From contig WBUW01000018.1 in the NCBI GenBank assembly GCA_008933495.1, forward strand, positions 1 to 16,832: 16,832 bases of DNA. Reading direction: 5' to 3'. Both the position numbers and the translations under genes were made by a program. Below, piece by piece: positions 1 to 7,748 of the stretch (within the stretch, counting starts at the first letter, position 1; the number at the start of each line of letters is the position of its first letter). The stretch comes from Pseudorhodoplanes sp. GTDB lineage: Bacteria > Pseudomonadota > Alphaproteobacteria > Rhizobiales > Xanthobacteraceae. Under the pieces are notes generated by a model. That model was given only the letters and a program-made list of their open reading frames with translations. It was not told the origin of the DNA and did not search any database.

Positions 1-330
1 CCGGTCAGCCGGGCGCGAGCCGATGCCGCCGGCAAGGCCGCCGCAGCGGCCGCCGCAGCGGCGGCGGCCGTCGGCGGAGCGGCCGTCAAGGCCGAGAACG
101 AAAGCCCTGAACTGGAAAGCGCCGAGTTCGTTTCGCTGGAGGACGCCGACGCCGAGGCGCAGGGCAAGGCGAAAGTCACCGCCGAGAGCGATGAAGTGCC
201 CGATACCGACGATATCGAAGTCGAAGACGACGAAACCCTGGACGACGCCGCGTTCATCGAAGAAGAAGAAGGCAGCGACGACGTCACCGACATCATCGGC
301 GAAGGCATCGAGAAGGAAGACGAGACTTAA
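1..330 (+). CDS. TIGR02300 family protein, C-terminal part (5' end outside window)
   Basis: The frame is open from base 1 to a TAA at 328-330, giving the last 109 residues of a protein that starts upstream of the window. The visible part has an Ala-rich run (about residues 9-23) followed by a long strongly acidic tail of Glu/Asp blocks ending in EKEDET. This matches the low-complexity acidic C-terminus of the alphaproteobacterial TIGR02300 (FYDLN-acid) family, whose conserved N-terminal domain would lie upstream and cannot be checked here. No function is established for the family. In several rhizobial genomes (from memory) this gene also sits just upstream of tRNA-Ala, as here. The family call rests on tail composition and context only, so another acidic-tailed protein is possible. 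Confidence 0.7.
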   Translation, partial: PVSRARADAAGKAAAAAAAAAAAVGGAAVKAENESPELESAEFVSLEDADAEAQGKAKVTAESDEVPDTDDIEVEDDETLDDAAFIEEEEGSDDVTDIIGEGIEKEDET

Positions 331-390
331 GGCCGCCCCGGAAGTATGATAGGGCGAATTGCCGCGGATGCGGCACTTGATGCGACATTT

Positions 391-466
<76 letters not shown>

Positions 467-573
467 ATTTCCTTCGCCGCGATCCCCGATCCGGCCAGAC
501 CGGCCTCCTGAACGGACTGTTTGCGCGACGCGCTCATGGGGCACCGCGCCCATGCCATGCGCCCGAGACGGCT

Positions 574-1087
574 TCAGGCGCGATGGCACGCGACAGCTTT
601 TCTATCCCACGACCGCCCGTTGCCGGAACGCTCGGGAACGAGCGCAAAGCCGCTCTCGATCCGCAGCGGCTCTTGCACGATCTTGTCGACCCGTTCGACA
701 TAGTCGAGGAAATGGCAGGTCGGGGTCGCGGCCAGAAGACGGGCGCCGATCTCGGGATAAAGATGCGATGACATCGCGATCCGCCGCGCCGCTGCCAGCG
801 CGGCTGCGCGCTGCCAGCCGGTCACCCCGCCGATGCGCCCAAGATCGGGCATCACGTGATCGCAGGCGCCGGCCTCAAGGACGGCCTGCCATGGCCGGCA
901 TCGCCTCCCGCAGGTAGCGCCACAGACAGGCGCGCCTCGTACCCCTCCCCGACCTCGAGATCGATCAGAACGGGGGCGCCTTGGTAATGATCCCTTTACC
1001 GTTGCCAGGCGCCTGCGTCATCGGCACCTCGACCCCAACGCCTGCAGGATCGCGGATTGTCAACGGCGGGATTGGCAGCGCGGTTAC
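574..1087 (-). pseudogene. Decayed mandelate racemase/muconate lactonizing enzyme family gene
   Basis: Pieces of one enolase-superfamily protein (mandelate racemase subgroup) lie collinear on the minus strand in different frames. From about 1087 down to 973 the frame gives LTIRDPAGVGVEVPM and KGIITKAP, typical of the N-terminal capping domain. A frameshift at the C/G run 972-976 moves to VLIDLEVGEG. A second shift near 930 moves to LWRYLREAMPAMAG. From about 893 to 574 a third frame gives EAGACDHVMPDLGRIGGVTGW, SSHLYPE and a plausible native C-terminus. The middle of the barrel, about 200 residues with the KxK base and metal ligands, is missing: 514 bp remain of a family length near 1.1 kb. 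The 5' boundary is approximate because no good start codon survives. The gene cannot encode an active enzyme. Confidence 0.75.
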
Positions 1088-1165
1088 GGGCCTCGCCGGC
1101 GGTCGAAAAACGAACACCCGCGGGGGGGGCGTCTGCCCGCCGCCAGGATGCGCCGGGGCACGCTT

Positions 1166-1196
1166 CTTGAACAGCAAATTACGCCCGCCCATATTA
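1166..1196 (+). promoter_or_regulatory. Putative sigma-32 (RpoH) heat-shock promoter for hsp20
   Basis: CTTGAAC at 1166-1172 and CCCATATTA at 1188-1196, separated by 15 bp, resemble the RpoH consensus (CTTGAA, then CCCAT-T). The spacing suits a start near 1202, giving an about 80-nt leader before the hsp20 ATG at 1281. The site is inferred from sequence similarity and from the nature of the downstream gene. Confidence 0.5.
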
Positions 1197-1199
1197 CAG

Positions 1200-1280
1200 A
1201 CGTTATCGGGCAGGTCTGCCCGGCAACGGGGGTGCCTTCCGAGGGCCCCGCCAAAGTCGCTTGTTTGAAAGGGCTTTGCG
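1200..1280 (+). promoter_or_regulatory. ROSE-like RNA thermometer in the hsp20 leader
   Basis: The leader of the small heat-shock gene can fold into successive hairpins. GGGCAGGTCTGCCC (1208-1221) is a perfect inverted repeat. GGCA/TGCC (1222-1225/1233-1236) follows. The last hairpin pairs AAGTC (1254-1258) with GGCTT (72-76 of the 1200s) and CTT (1260-1262) with AAG (1269-1271), leaving G1259 as a single bulge. This occludes the Shine-Dalgarno AAGGG (1269-1273), 7 nt before the ATG. The left arm contains TCGCT, which fits the U-U/C-G-C-U motif opposite the SD in rhizobial ROSE elements, where a non-canonical G is required for temperature sensing. The fold was drawn by eye; energies were not calculated. 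Confidence 0.6.
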
Positions 1281-1706
1281 ATGTCCCGAGTACCATCGTT
1301 ATCCAGTCCGTTTCTTCTGGGCTTCGACGAAATCGAGCGGGCGCTTGATCGCGTCGCCAAGGCCGCCGACGGATACCCGCCCTACAATATCGAACGTCTG
1401 GCGCGTGACGACCGCAACCCGGAACGTCTGCGCATCACGCTTGCCGTTGCAGGCTTCACGGTCGATCAGCTCGACGTGACCATCGAGGAAAACCAGCTCG
1501 TGATCCGCGGTCGCCAGACCGAGGACAAGAGCCGGCAATATCTGCACCGCGGCATTGCCGCGCGGCAATTCCAGCGCACGTTCGTGCTTGCCGACGGGAT
1601 GGACGTCCTGGGTGCGGATTTGAGGAACGGCCTGCTTTCGATCGATCTCGCGCGTCCGGAGCCGGAACGCGTCGTGCGCACGATATCGATCACGCAGCAC
1701 GATTAA
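1281..1706 (+). CDS. Hsp20/alpha-crystallin family small heat shock protein
   Basis: This 141-residue protein is the usual size of class A rhizobial small heat-shock proteins (IbpA/HspA-like), ATP-independent cytoplasmic holdases that bind unfolding clients. The alpha-crystallin domain spans about residues 35-125. It carries the family's A-x-L-x-N-G-L-L motif as ADLRNGLL (112-119), and there is a C-terminal I-x-I anchor (ISI, 135-137) for oligomer assembly. The ATG at 1281 is preceded at 7 nt by the SD AAGGG. Upstream lie a sigma-32-like promoter and a ROSE-like leader, so both transcription and translation are probably heat-controlled. The DUF1150 gene follows 51 bp downstream, a pairing seen in many Rhizobiales. 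Confidence 0.93.
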   Translation: MSRVPSLSSPFLLGFDEIERALDRVAKAADGYPPYNIERLARDDRNPERLRITLAVAGFTVDQLDVTIEENQLVIRGRQTEDKSRQYLHRGIAARQFQRTFVLADGMDVLGADLRNGLLSIDLARPEPERVVRTISITQHD

Positions 1707-1757
1707 CGATGGAACCGTGCCTCGCAGGAGGCATTAAGAAAGAACGGAGTCGAGGCC

Positions 1758-2021
1758 ATGACCAACGACCCTGAAACCACGAAGACCGTGATGTCCACCC
1801 AGGCCTTCGCCGTGCTCGGCGACGGGCAGATCGCCTATGTCAAGCCGGTCAAGTCGGAAGACGTGAACGAACTTTATCCGGACGCGCCCCGGATGCAGCC
1901 GGGGATGAAGCTGTTCGCGCTTCATGCGGCGGACGGCACGCCGATCCTGTTGACCGATACGCGCGAAGCCGCGGTCGCGAACGCCTGGAGCCAGGAACTG
2001 GAGACGGTCAGCGTCCACTGA
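1758..2021 (+). CDS. DUF1150 family protein
   Basis: This 87-residue protein matches the DUF1150 family, small alphaproteobacterial proteins usually encoded directly after an hsp20 gene. Visible family features are the STQAFAVLGDGQIAYVKPV core (about residues 12-31) and the LFALHAADGTPILLTD segment (about 51-66), followed by an Ala-rich helix. There is no signal peptide or membrane segment, so it is presumably cytoplasmic. The SD GGAG (1746-1749) sits 8 nt before the ATG. It probably belongs to the hsp20 transcript; a role linked to the heat-shock response is inferred from position only, and its biochemical function is unknown. Confidence 0.88.
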   Translation: MTNDPETTKTVMSTQAFAVLGDGQIAYVKPVKSEDVNELYPDAPRMQPGMKLFALHAADGTPILLTDTREAAVANAWSQELETVSVH

Positions 2022-2050
2022 GGACGCCGCCCGAGAAAGCCGGCCGGCAG

Positions 2051-2512
2051 TCAGGCCGCGGCCGAGGACGGCAGCGTCAGCACGGCATAAAGCGCGTCGC
2101 TGTCGCGTGATTCACGCAATTTGTGGGCTATGTCCGGGTCGCGCAGCAGGCGCGCCACTTGGGCGAGCGCCTTGAGGTGATCGGCACCGGCGCCCTCGGG
2201 TGCAAGCAGCAGAAAGATCAGGTCCACCGGCTGGCCGTCGAGCGATTCGAAATCGATCGGCCGTTCAAGCCGCGCAAACAGGCCGAAAAGCCGCTCGAGC
2301 TTCGGCAGCTTGCCGTGCGGAATCGCGATGCCATGGCCGATTCCCGTCGAGCCGAGCCTTTCCCGTTGCAGCAGCGTCTCGAAAACCACGCGCTCATTCT
2401 GGCCGCACAGCGCAGCCGCGCGCGCCGCAAGCTCCTGGATCGCCTGCTTCTTGCCATTGACCTTGAGCGCCGGGATTACCGCACTGGGCGTGACAAAATC
2501 GATGAGCGGCAT
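2051..2512 (-). CDS. ptsN: PTS IIA-like nitrogen-regulatory protein PtsN
   Basis: This is a 153-residue EIIA-Ntr protein. The phosphoacceptor histidine is H66 in the motif IGHGIAIPHGK, and the PTS_EIIA_2 fold runs over the whole length. In the nitrogen-related PTS, phosphate passes from PEP through PtsP and NPr (PtsO) to PtsN, which then acts as a regulator, for example of potassium transport and stress signalling, rather than as a sugar importer. The start MPLIDF at 2512 is chosen over an in-frame ATG at 2599 because it begins where the family begins and the upstream 29 residues look non-homologous. It lies downstream of rpoN, as in most Proteobacteria, but without hpf between. Confidence 0.94.
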   Translation of the reverse strand: MPLIDFVTPSAVIPALKVNGKKQAIQELAARAAALCGQNERVVFETLLQRERLGSTGIGHGIAIPHGKLPKLERLFGLFARLERPIDFESLDGQPVDLIFLLLAPEGAGADHLKALAQVARLLRDPDIAHKLRESRDSDALYAVLTLPSSAAA

Positions 2513-2812
2513 GGAAACGGGTCCGAAAGGTCCGTGTCGGGTTGGTAATGATGCTATCGGGAGGCGGCGGACCATAAGGACGGCCCGCCGTGGCGTCAAT
2601 GGGTTTTGCGACCGTGCCCCGGAGGCATTTTGGGGCAGCGCAAATATGCGAGTCTGGGATTATGAATTCCAGTTCTTTTGCACATTTCTGATTCCATCCA
2701 GATTGTCGCAGACATTTCCGCCGCCTCATGCGGCATCCGACTGTGCCGCGATGCAGGTTCCCTGCCGCATTGCACCCGGGAGATCGGTACGCGGACGGCC
2801 GCGGACCGCGCC
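2513..2812. other. 300-bp gap between rpoN and ptsN without a recognisable gene
   Basis: No reading frame on either strand here looks like a protein family. In particular nothing resembles the ribosome hibernation promoting factor (hpf) that normally lies between rpoN and ptsN. The segment 2660-2715 is visibly more A/T-rich than its surroundings and could hold a separate ptsN promoter, but no clear -35/-10 pair was found. No sigma-54 (GG-N10-GC) site was convincingly seen. Confidence 0.5.
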
Positions 2813-4357
2813 TCAGCGCACCAGCGCGGCCGCCTGCTTGTCGCGCCGCCGCTGCACCGAGGACGGGATGCGCATCGCTTCGCGATATTTCGCGACGGTA
2901 CGGCGCGCAATATCGATTCCGCTTTCGTGCAATTTGTCGACGATCATGTCGTCGGACAGAATGGCGTCCGACGATTCGGCATCGATCATGACCTTGATGC
3001 GGTGGCGTACGGATTCGGCCGAATGAGCCTCGCCGCCGTCGGTCGAGGCAATCGCCGACGTGAAGAAATACTTCATTTCGAAGATTCCGCGGCTCGTCGC
3101 CATGTACTTGTTGGCGGTCACGCGCGACACCGTCGATTCATGCATTGAAATCGCGTCCGCCACCGTCTTGAGGTTGAGCGGGCGCAGGTGCTGGACGCCG
3201 TGGATAAAAAAGGCATCTTGCTGTTTTACGATTTCGGTCGCCACTTTCAGAATTGTCCGCGCGCGCTGGTCGAGCGCACGGATCAGCCAGGTCGCCGACT
3301 GCAATTGTTCGGCGAGGTAGGACTTGTCCTGCGCGTTCGCGGCCGTCTTCGAAACGCGGGCATGATAGCTCTGGTTCAGCAGAACCTTCGGCAGCGTGTC
3401 GGAATTGAGTTCGACGGCGAAGGTTCCGTCCGGCGACTGGCGCACGAAAACGTCCGGCGCAATCGGCTGAACCAACGCCGAGCCAAAGGCCAGGCCCGGC
3501 TTGGGATTGAGCCGCCTGATCTCGGCGATCATGTCGGCGAGATCTTCGTCGCCGACCGCGCACAATTTGCGCAATGCCACATAGTCGCGCTTGGCAACCA
3601 GATCGAGGTTCGCCAGCATCGCCTGCATGGCCGGATCGAGGCGGTCGCGCTCGCGCAACTGGATGGCCAGGCACTCGGTAAGCGAGCGCGCGCACACGCC
3701 GGACGGCTCGAACGTCTGGAGGATTTTGAGGACGGCCTCGACCTCGGCAAGCGGAGCGCCGAGCTTGTCGGCAATCGCCGCCAGATCACTGCTAAGGTAT
3801 CCCGTTTCGTCGACGAGATCGATCAGATACCGCCCGATCATCCGCCGGGCGGGATCGCTGACCGCGAGCGCGAGCTGTTCGGCAAGATGCCCGGCCAGCG
3901 TCTGTTCGGCGGAGACGAAGGCTTCAAGATTATAATCGGCGTCATCGCGTCCGCCGGAACCGACGCTCGCCCATTCCGAATAGGCCGCAACGGTATCCTC
4001 CTGCCGGACCGTGGTGCCGGTCTGCCCGGCGTCGTCGGGAAAGACGTTGTCGAGGCGCGTGCCAAGCTGTTCCTCGATTACGCCGCGGCTCGTCTCCAGT
4101 TCGCCGCCCACCCATTCGTCGGATGCCGGTCCTTCTTCGGCCGCGAAGGCCGGCTCGGGGTCCGCCGGTTCAGCCTCGGGTGCGGCGGTGTCGTTGTCGC
4201 CAGCGCGCTCCAGAAGAGGATTGCGTTCGAGTTCCTGCTCGACATAGGCGGCCAGATCCAGGTTCGACAGTTGCAGCAGCTTGATGGCCTGCATCAGCTG
4301 CGGCGTCATGACCAGCGCCTGGGTCTGGCGAAATTCGAGTCGAGTCGTCAGTGCCAT
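2813..4357 (-). CDS. rpoN: RNA polymerase sigma-54 factor RpoN
   Basis: This is a 514-residue sigma-54, the usual size. Region I (about residues 1-50) is Gln/Leu-rich with RLEFRQTQALVMTPQLMQAIK and contacts enhancer-binding ATPases. An acidic region II follows, then the core-binding domain from about 120. The DNA-binding half has the RpoN box ARRTVAKYRE at about 484-493, which reads the -24 promoter element. It directs transcription of nitrogen, motility and envelope genes that need AAA+ activators. The ATG at 4357 follows a weak GAAAGA ribosome site. lptB lies 138 bp upstream on the same strand, the standard proteobacterial lpt-rpoN arrangement. Confidence 0.97.
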   Translation of the reverse strand: MALTTRLEFRQTQALVMTPQLMQAIKLLQLSNLDLAAYVEQELERNPLLERAGDNDTAAPEAEPADPEPAFAAEEGPASDEWVGGELETSRGVIEEQLGTRLDNVFPDDAGQTGTTVRQEDTVAAYSEWASVGSGGRDDADYNLEAFVSAEQTLAGHLAEQLALAVSDPARRMIGRYLIDLVDETGYLSSDLAAIADKLGAPLAEVEAVLKILQTFEPSGVCARSLTECLAIQLRERDRLDPAMQAMLANLDLVAKRDYVALRKLCAVGDEDLADMIAEIRRLNPKPGLAFGSALVQPIAPDVFVRQSPDGTFAVELNSDTLPKVLLNQSYHARVSKTAANAQDKSYLAEQLQSATWLIRALDQRARTILKVATEIVKQQDAFFIHGVQHLRPLNLKTVADAISMHESTVSRVTANKYMATSRGIFEMKYFFTSAIASTDGGEAHSAESVRHRIKVMIDAESSDAILSDDMIVDKLHESGIDIARRTVAKYREAMRIPSSVQRRRDKQAAALVR

Positions 4358-4495
4358 GGCGTCTTTCTAGACGCTCGGCACGATTTGTGCATGTAGAAAA
4401 ACGCCGAAGTAACCAGCAGGGTGAATCGGGTGCCGGTTTGCCGGCGCCGGGCTGCCACGGCGTGTAGCGCGGCAGGAAGCCGTCTTCCGGTTGTC

Positions 4496-5419
4496 CTAGA
4501 GCCGGAATTCCTCGCCGAGATAAAGCCGCCGCACGTCAGGATTATTCACGATTTCCTCGGTCTGGCCCTCCATCAGGACCTCGCCCGAATAGAAAATATA
4601 AGCCCGGTCGGTGAGGCCCAGCGTTTCGCGCACATTGTGGTCGGTAATCAGCACTCCGATCCCCCGGTAGGTCAGGTGCTTGACCAGTTGTTGGATGTCT
4701 CCGACCGCGATCGGATCGATGCCCGCAAACGGCTCGTCAAGCAGCATGTAATTGGGCCGTGACGCCAGTGCGCGGGCAATTTCCACGCGCCGCCGCTCGC
4801 CGCCCGACAGCGCGATGGTCGGGGTCTTGCGCAGCCGCGTGATGCTGAATTCCTCAAGCAGTGAATCCAGATCGTATTCGCGACGCTTGCGGCTCGGCTC
4901 CACCACCTCGAGCACCGAGCGGATATTGTCTTCGACATTGAGTCCGCGGAAGATCGAGGCTTCCTGCGGCAGGTAGCCGATCCCGAGGCGCGCGCGCTGA
5001 TACATCGGCAGCGGCGTCACGTCATAGCCGTCGAGCTCGATGCTGCCGCTATCGGCCTTGATTAGGCCGGTGATCATGTAGAAGACGGTGGTCTTGCCGG
5101 CGCCATTAGGCCCGAGCAGCCCCACCGCCTCGCCGCGCCTGACATAAAGGCTGGTGCCCTTGACGACCTTGCGGCCGCCGAAACTCTTTTCGACGCCATG
5201 GGCCGCGAGATAGCCCTGACGACCCGGAAGGCGGGCCGGCGCACTCGTACGCCGCGGCTGGCGCGCGGATGGAGGATTGTCGGCACGCGCCGGTTTGCTG
5301 CCGGCGCCGCGTCCGCTGTAAAGCTGTTCCAGCTCGGTGCGCCAGGCTTGCGACGATTTCTTCCGTTTCGGCCCGGACCGGCGGCGGTTTCCGAAGAGGC
5401 GAAGGACAAGGTCGAGCAC
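4496..5419 (-). CDS. lptB: LPS export ABC transporter ATP-binding protein LptB
   Basis: This cytoplasmic ATPase powers LptB2FGC, the inner-membrane machine that extracts LPS and pushes it along the LptA bridge. Visible motifs are Walker A GPNGAGKTT (103-111), Q-loop Q152, signature LSGGERRR (204-211), Walker B MLLDEP (225-230) and H-loop H261. The protein has 307 residues against about 240 in E. coli. The extra length is a basic, Pro/Arg/Ala-rich N-terminal extension (about 1-65), which rhizobial LptB proteins often have. The start is GTG at 5419; an in-frame stop lies two codons upstream and no ATG falls between it and the ATPase domain. lptA ends 75 bp upstream. Confidence 0.95.
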   Translation of the reverse strand: MLDLVLRLFGNRRRSGPKRKKSSQAWRTELEQLYSGRGAGSKPARADNPPSARQPRRTSAPARLPGRQGYLAAHGVEKSFGGRKVVKGTSLYVRRGEAVGLLGPNGAGKTTVFYMITGLIKADSGSIELDGYDVTPLPMYQRARLGIGYLPQEASIFRGLNVEDNIRSVLEVVEPSRKRREYDLDSLLEEFSITRLRKTPTIALSGGERRRVEIARALASRPNYMLLDEPFAGIDPIAVGDIQQLVKHLTYRGIGVLITDHNVRETLGLTDRAYIFYSGEVLMEGQTEEIVNNPDVRRLYLGEEFRL

Positions 5420-5494
5420 GTGGCCTCAGGGCTGACGGTCGATTAGGCGGGTCATAATCCGTGGCGGAGCGGCTTTCAACCGGAGCGCGCGCCG

Positions 5495-6193
5495 TCAGTA
5501 AATTCCGCGCGGAGCCACGGGCCGTACCCGCTCCTGCGCAGCGCTCGGGGCCGGCCGGGCGGCCGGCGCGGGCTCGGCCTCCTTCGGTCGATCCCGGACG
5601 TCCTTGACCGGCTCCCTGGCCGGCTCCTTGCCGGCCGGTTTGTCCGTGCTGCTCGGAACGAACAGGCCCTGCACGCGGCCTTTGCCGGATTCAACCCGCG
5701 CCGCGCCCGTCGTCATATCGACCACCAGCCGATCGCCGCGCAATATGTTCTGGCCGTGCGTAACGACGACATTTCCGGCGAGGGTAATCGTGTTCGACTT
5801 CATGTCGAAAATGCCGGTATCGCCGGTCGCCGTCTGCTCCTTCTGTGTCACGATGACGCCGCCGCGCGCTTCGAGGCGGCGGATCGATTGCTGCCCGCCC
5901 GGACCGGGCTTGGCGGCTTTCATGCCGCCGGTCTTGTTGTCCTGGTCATAGAACACGAGCAACGACTTGCAACGCATCGTGGTATCGCCCTGGACCACGT
6001 TGACGTTGCCCACGAAGGTCGCGACCTTATCCTTGTCGCGCACCTCCAGCGAAGAAGCTTCGATCTGCACCGGCTTGTCGCGGTTCTGCGAAAAGCCCTG
6101 CAGGGCATTCGGAATGCCCTGCTGGGCAAAGGCCGATACGCCCGCGACCGCGGCCAGGCCGATACCCCATGCGATCCTCCGCAAGGCCGTCAT
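5495..6193 (-). CDS. lptA: LPS export periplasmic protein LptA
   Basis: This is a 232-residue OstA-like protein forming the periplasmic bridge that carries LPS from LptC to LptD. A signal peptide spans about 1-23 (hydrophobic core IAWGIGLAAVAGVSAFA, cleavage after AFA). The OstA/LptA beta-jellyroll follows, visible as repeats such as VQIEASSLEVRDKDKVATFVG, GGVIVTQKEQTATGD and NTITLAGNVVVTHG, to about residue 170. The last about 55 residues form a Pro/Ala/Glu/Arg-rich low-complexity tail, so the protein is longer than E. coli LptA (185). Its ATG overlaps the lptC stop (ATGA, 6190-6193), implying translational coupling. Confidence 0.94.
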   Translation of the reverse strand: MTALRRIAWGIGLAAVAGVSAFAQQGIPNALQGFSQNRDKPVQIEASSLEVRDKDKVATFVGNVNVVQGDTTMRCKSLLVFYDQDNKTGGMKAAKPGPGGQQSIRRLEARGGVIVTQKEQTATGDTGIFDMKSNTITLAGNVVVTHGQNILRGDRLVVDMTTGAARVESGKGRVQGLFVPSSTDKPAGKEPAREPVKDVRDRPKEAEPAPAARPAPSAAQERVRPVAPRGIY

Positions 6194-6939
6194 TGTGCCG
6201 CAGCCTCCTGCGAAACCGGAGCCGGCGGCTGTTCCTTGTTCTGCTCCTTGGCCTTGGCGGGCGGATCGAGCATCAGCGTCATTGCGACCCCGCCGTCGAA
6301 GCGCAGCAATTCGCCGGCATTGAGCACCTCGAGCCGGTTGGCATTGAGCGTACCCTTGAGCATTTTCACTTCCACCGGCTTGTCGGAGACGATGTTCCCC
6401 TTGCGGATATCGACTACCGCTTCGGCGAGCCGCGCTTCATAGCCTGTCGTCGAGGTCAGGCGGATGCCGGGCCCAAGCGTCAGAATCTCCGACTTCGTGT
6501 TGTACACGCCGCCGAGCGCGCGCATTTCGACCGCGCTCTTGTCCTGCATGTCGATCTTGGCCCGCAATTCCTTCAGCTCGACGATTTCGGGTCGCGTCAA
6601 ATCCTGCGCGGCGGCCTTGGCGTTGACCTCATAAGCGCGCGAGTCGCGCGTGTAGCCGGCGAGCCGCGGCGATTCCATCGTAATCTTGCTGCCGGAAATC
6701 ACGAGCGTGCCGAGATCGCTGGGCAGCTTGTACAGCAGCCGCATCGGGTTGAAATAGGTCATGACCAGAATGACCAAAGCCGCCAAGCCGAGACCGGCCG
6801 GGATCAGAATGCGCATTAAGCGCACATTCCGGCTGTGCCGCTGGGCACCGCGGAAAGCATGCTCGCTGTTGCCGCCGCCCTGCATCGCGAAACCGGGCTC
6901 AGCGAGCTCGTCCGACCGTGTGTAGACCATGCGGTTCAT
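6190..6939 (-). CDS. lptC: LPS export ABC transporter periplasmic protein LptC
   Basis: This 249-residue protein is inner-membrane anchored by a single segment at about 42-63 (RILIPAGLGLAALVILVM). A cytoplasmic N-terminal arm of about 40 residues precedes it, and a periplasmic LptC jellyroll domain (about 75-225) accepts LPS from LptB2FG and hands it to LptA. The sequence ends in a Gln/Ala/Pro-rich tail. The ATG at 6939 is used; a second Met is at residue 4. It is the first gene of the lptC-lptA-lptB-rpoN series, so a promoter is expected in 6940-7133, though none was clearly identified. The product name follows from size, single TM plus jellyroll sequence, and order with lptA. Confidence 0.92.
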   Translation of the reverse strand: MNRMVYTRSDELAEPGFAMQGGGNSEHAFRGAQRHSRNVRLMRILIPAGLGLAALVILVMTYFNPMRLLYKLPSDLGTLVISGSKITMESPRLAGYTRDSRAYEVNAKAAAQDLTRPEIVELKELRAKIDMQDKSAVEMRALGGVYNTKSEILTLGPGIRLTSTTGYEARLAEAVVDIRKGNIVSDKPVEVKMLKGTLNANRLEVLNAGELLRFDGGVAMTLMLDPPAKAKEQNKEQPPAPVSQEAAAQ

Positions 6940-7133
6940 GGTACCCCAAATAGGCTGGACAATGCGTGACCACGCGCACCCAACGTCGAGGCCACATACC
7001 CGCCGGGCAACACCGCGGAGAATCGCCGGTATATCGGTATTCTACGGCCCCCCGCGCGAAAAATCCCTCCGCCACTAAGACTTTGAATATGGCCTTGAAT
7101 GGGCACCGCCGACGCGGCCAAGCCGAAAAACGA

Positions 7134-7748
7134 TCAAGAATGCGAAAAAATATCCTCGGCCGCCCAGCCGGCAAGGTCGAGCCGGGCGCGCGTGGGCAGG
7201 AACGCAAAGCAGGACCGGGCCAGCTCGGCCCTCCCCTCCCGCACCAGCAGCGCCTCCAGCCGTTCCTTGAGCGCATGCAAGTGCAGGACGTCGGAGGCGG
7301 CATAGGCAACCTGCGGCTCGGAAAGGGCTTCCGAACCCCAGTCCGACAATTGCTGCTGCTTGGACAAATCGATGCCAAGCAGGTCGCGCGTGACGTCCTT
7401 CAGGCCGTGTTTGTCGGTATAGGTCCGCGCCAGACGCGAGGCGATCTTGGTACAAAACAAAGGCTCGGGCATTACGCCGAAGGCGTGGAACAGGACGGCG
7501 AGATCGAAGCGCGCAAAATGAAAAATCTTCAGGATCGAGCGATCGGCAAGAAGCCTGGTCAGGTTGGGCGCCACGCGCGCGCCGGGCGGTATCTGCACGA
7601 CATCCGCGCTCCCGTCGCCCGGCGAGAGCTGGACCACGCACAGCCGGTCGCGGTGCGGGTCGAGACCCATGGTCTCGGTATCGATGGCTACGGCCGTCTT
7701 GTAGCGCGAGAGATCGGGCAGGTCGCCGCGATGCAGGCGGATCGTCAT
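7134..7748 (-). CDS. Ribonuclease D, short alphaproteobacterial form
   Basis: This is a 204-residue DEDD-type 3'-5' exoribonuclease. Motif I AIDTET gives D23 and E25, motif II FHFARFD gives D82, and motif III YAASD gives Y149 and D153, the full catalytic set of DEDDy enzymes that trim tRNA and other RNA 3' ends. It is only about half the length of E. coli RNase D because the C-terminal HRDC domains are absent, the normal form in this class. The ATG at 7748 is chosen because GGGAG lies about 8 nt upstream and the family starts MTIRLHRGDLP; an in-frame ATG at 7775 would add nine residues. It precedes lptC on the same strand. Confidence 0.92.
   Translation of the reverse strand: MTIRLHRGDLPDLSRYKTAVAIDTETMGLDPHRDRLCVVQLSPGDGSADVVQIPPGARVAPNLTRLLADRSILKIFHFARFDLAVLFHAFGVMPEPLFCTKIASRLARTYTDKHGLKDVTRDLLGIDLSKQQQLSDWGSEALSEPQVAYAASDVLHLHALKERLEALLVREGRAELARSCFAFLPTRARLDLAGWAAEDIFSHS

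Noticed and set aside
1084..1296. 70-codon minus-strand frame opposite the hsp20 leader
   Set aside because: Its translated similarity to a frame near 16500 reflects the shared leader motif at DNA level; it overlaps the promoter and leader of hsp20 and has no ribosome site.
3188..4396. 402-codon plus-strand frame
   Set aside because: It is the mirror of rpoN in a GC-rich genome; no domain features, and the minus strand encodes complete sigma-54 motifs.
4425..4470. GCCGG-CAAA-CCGGC hairpin after lptB as a terminator
   Set aside because: Only a 5-bp core and no T-run on the minus strand; too weak to call.
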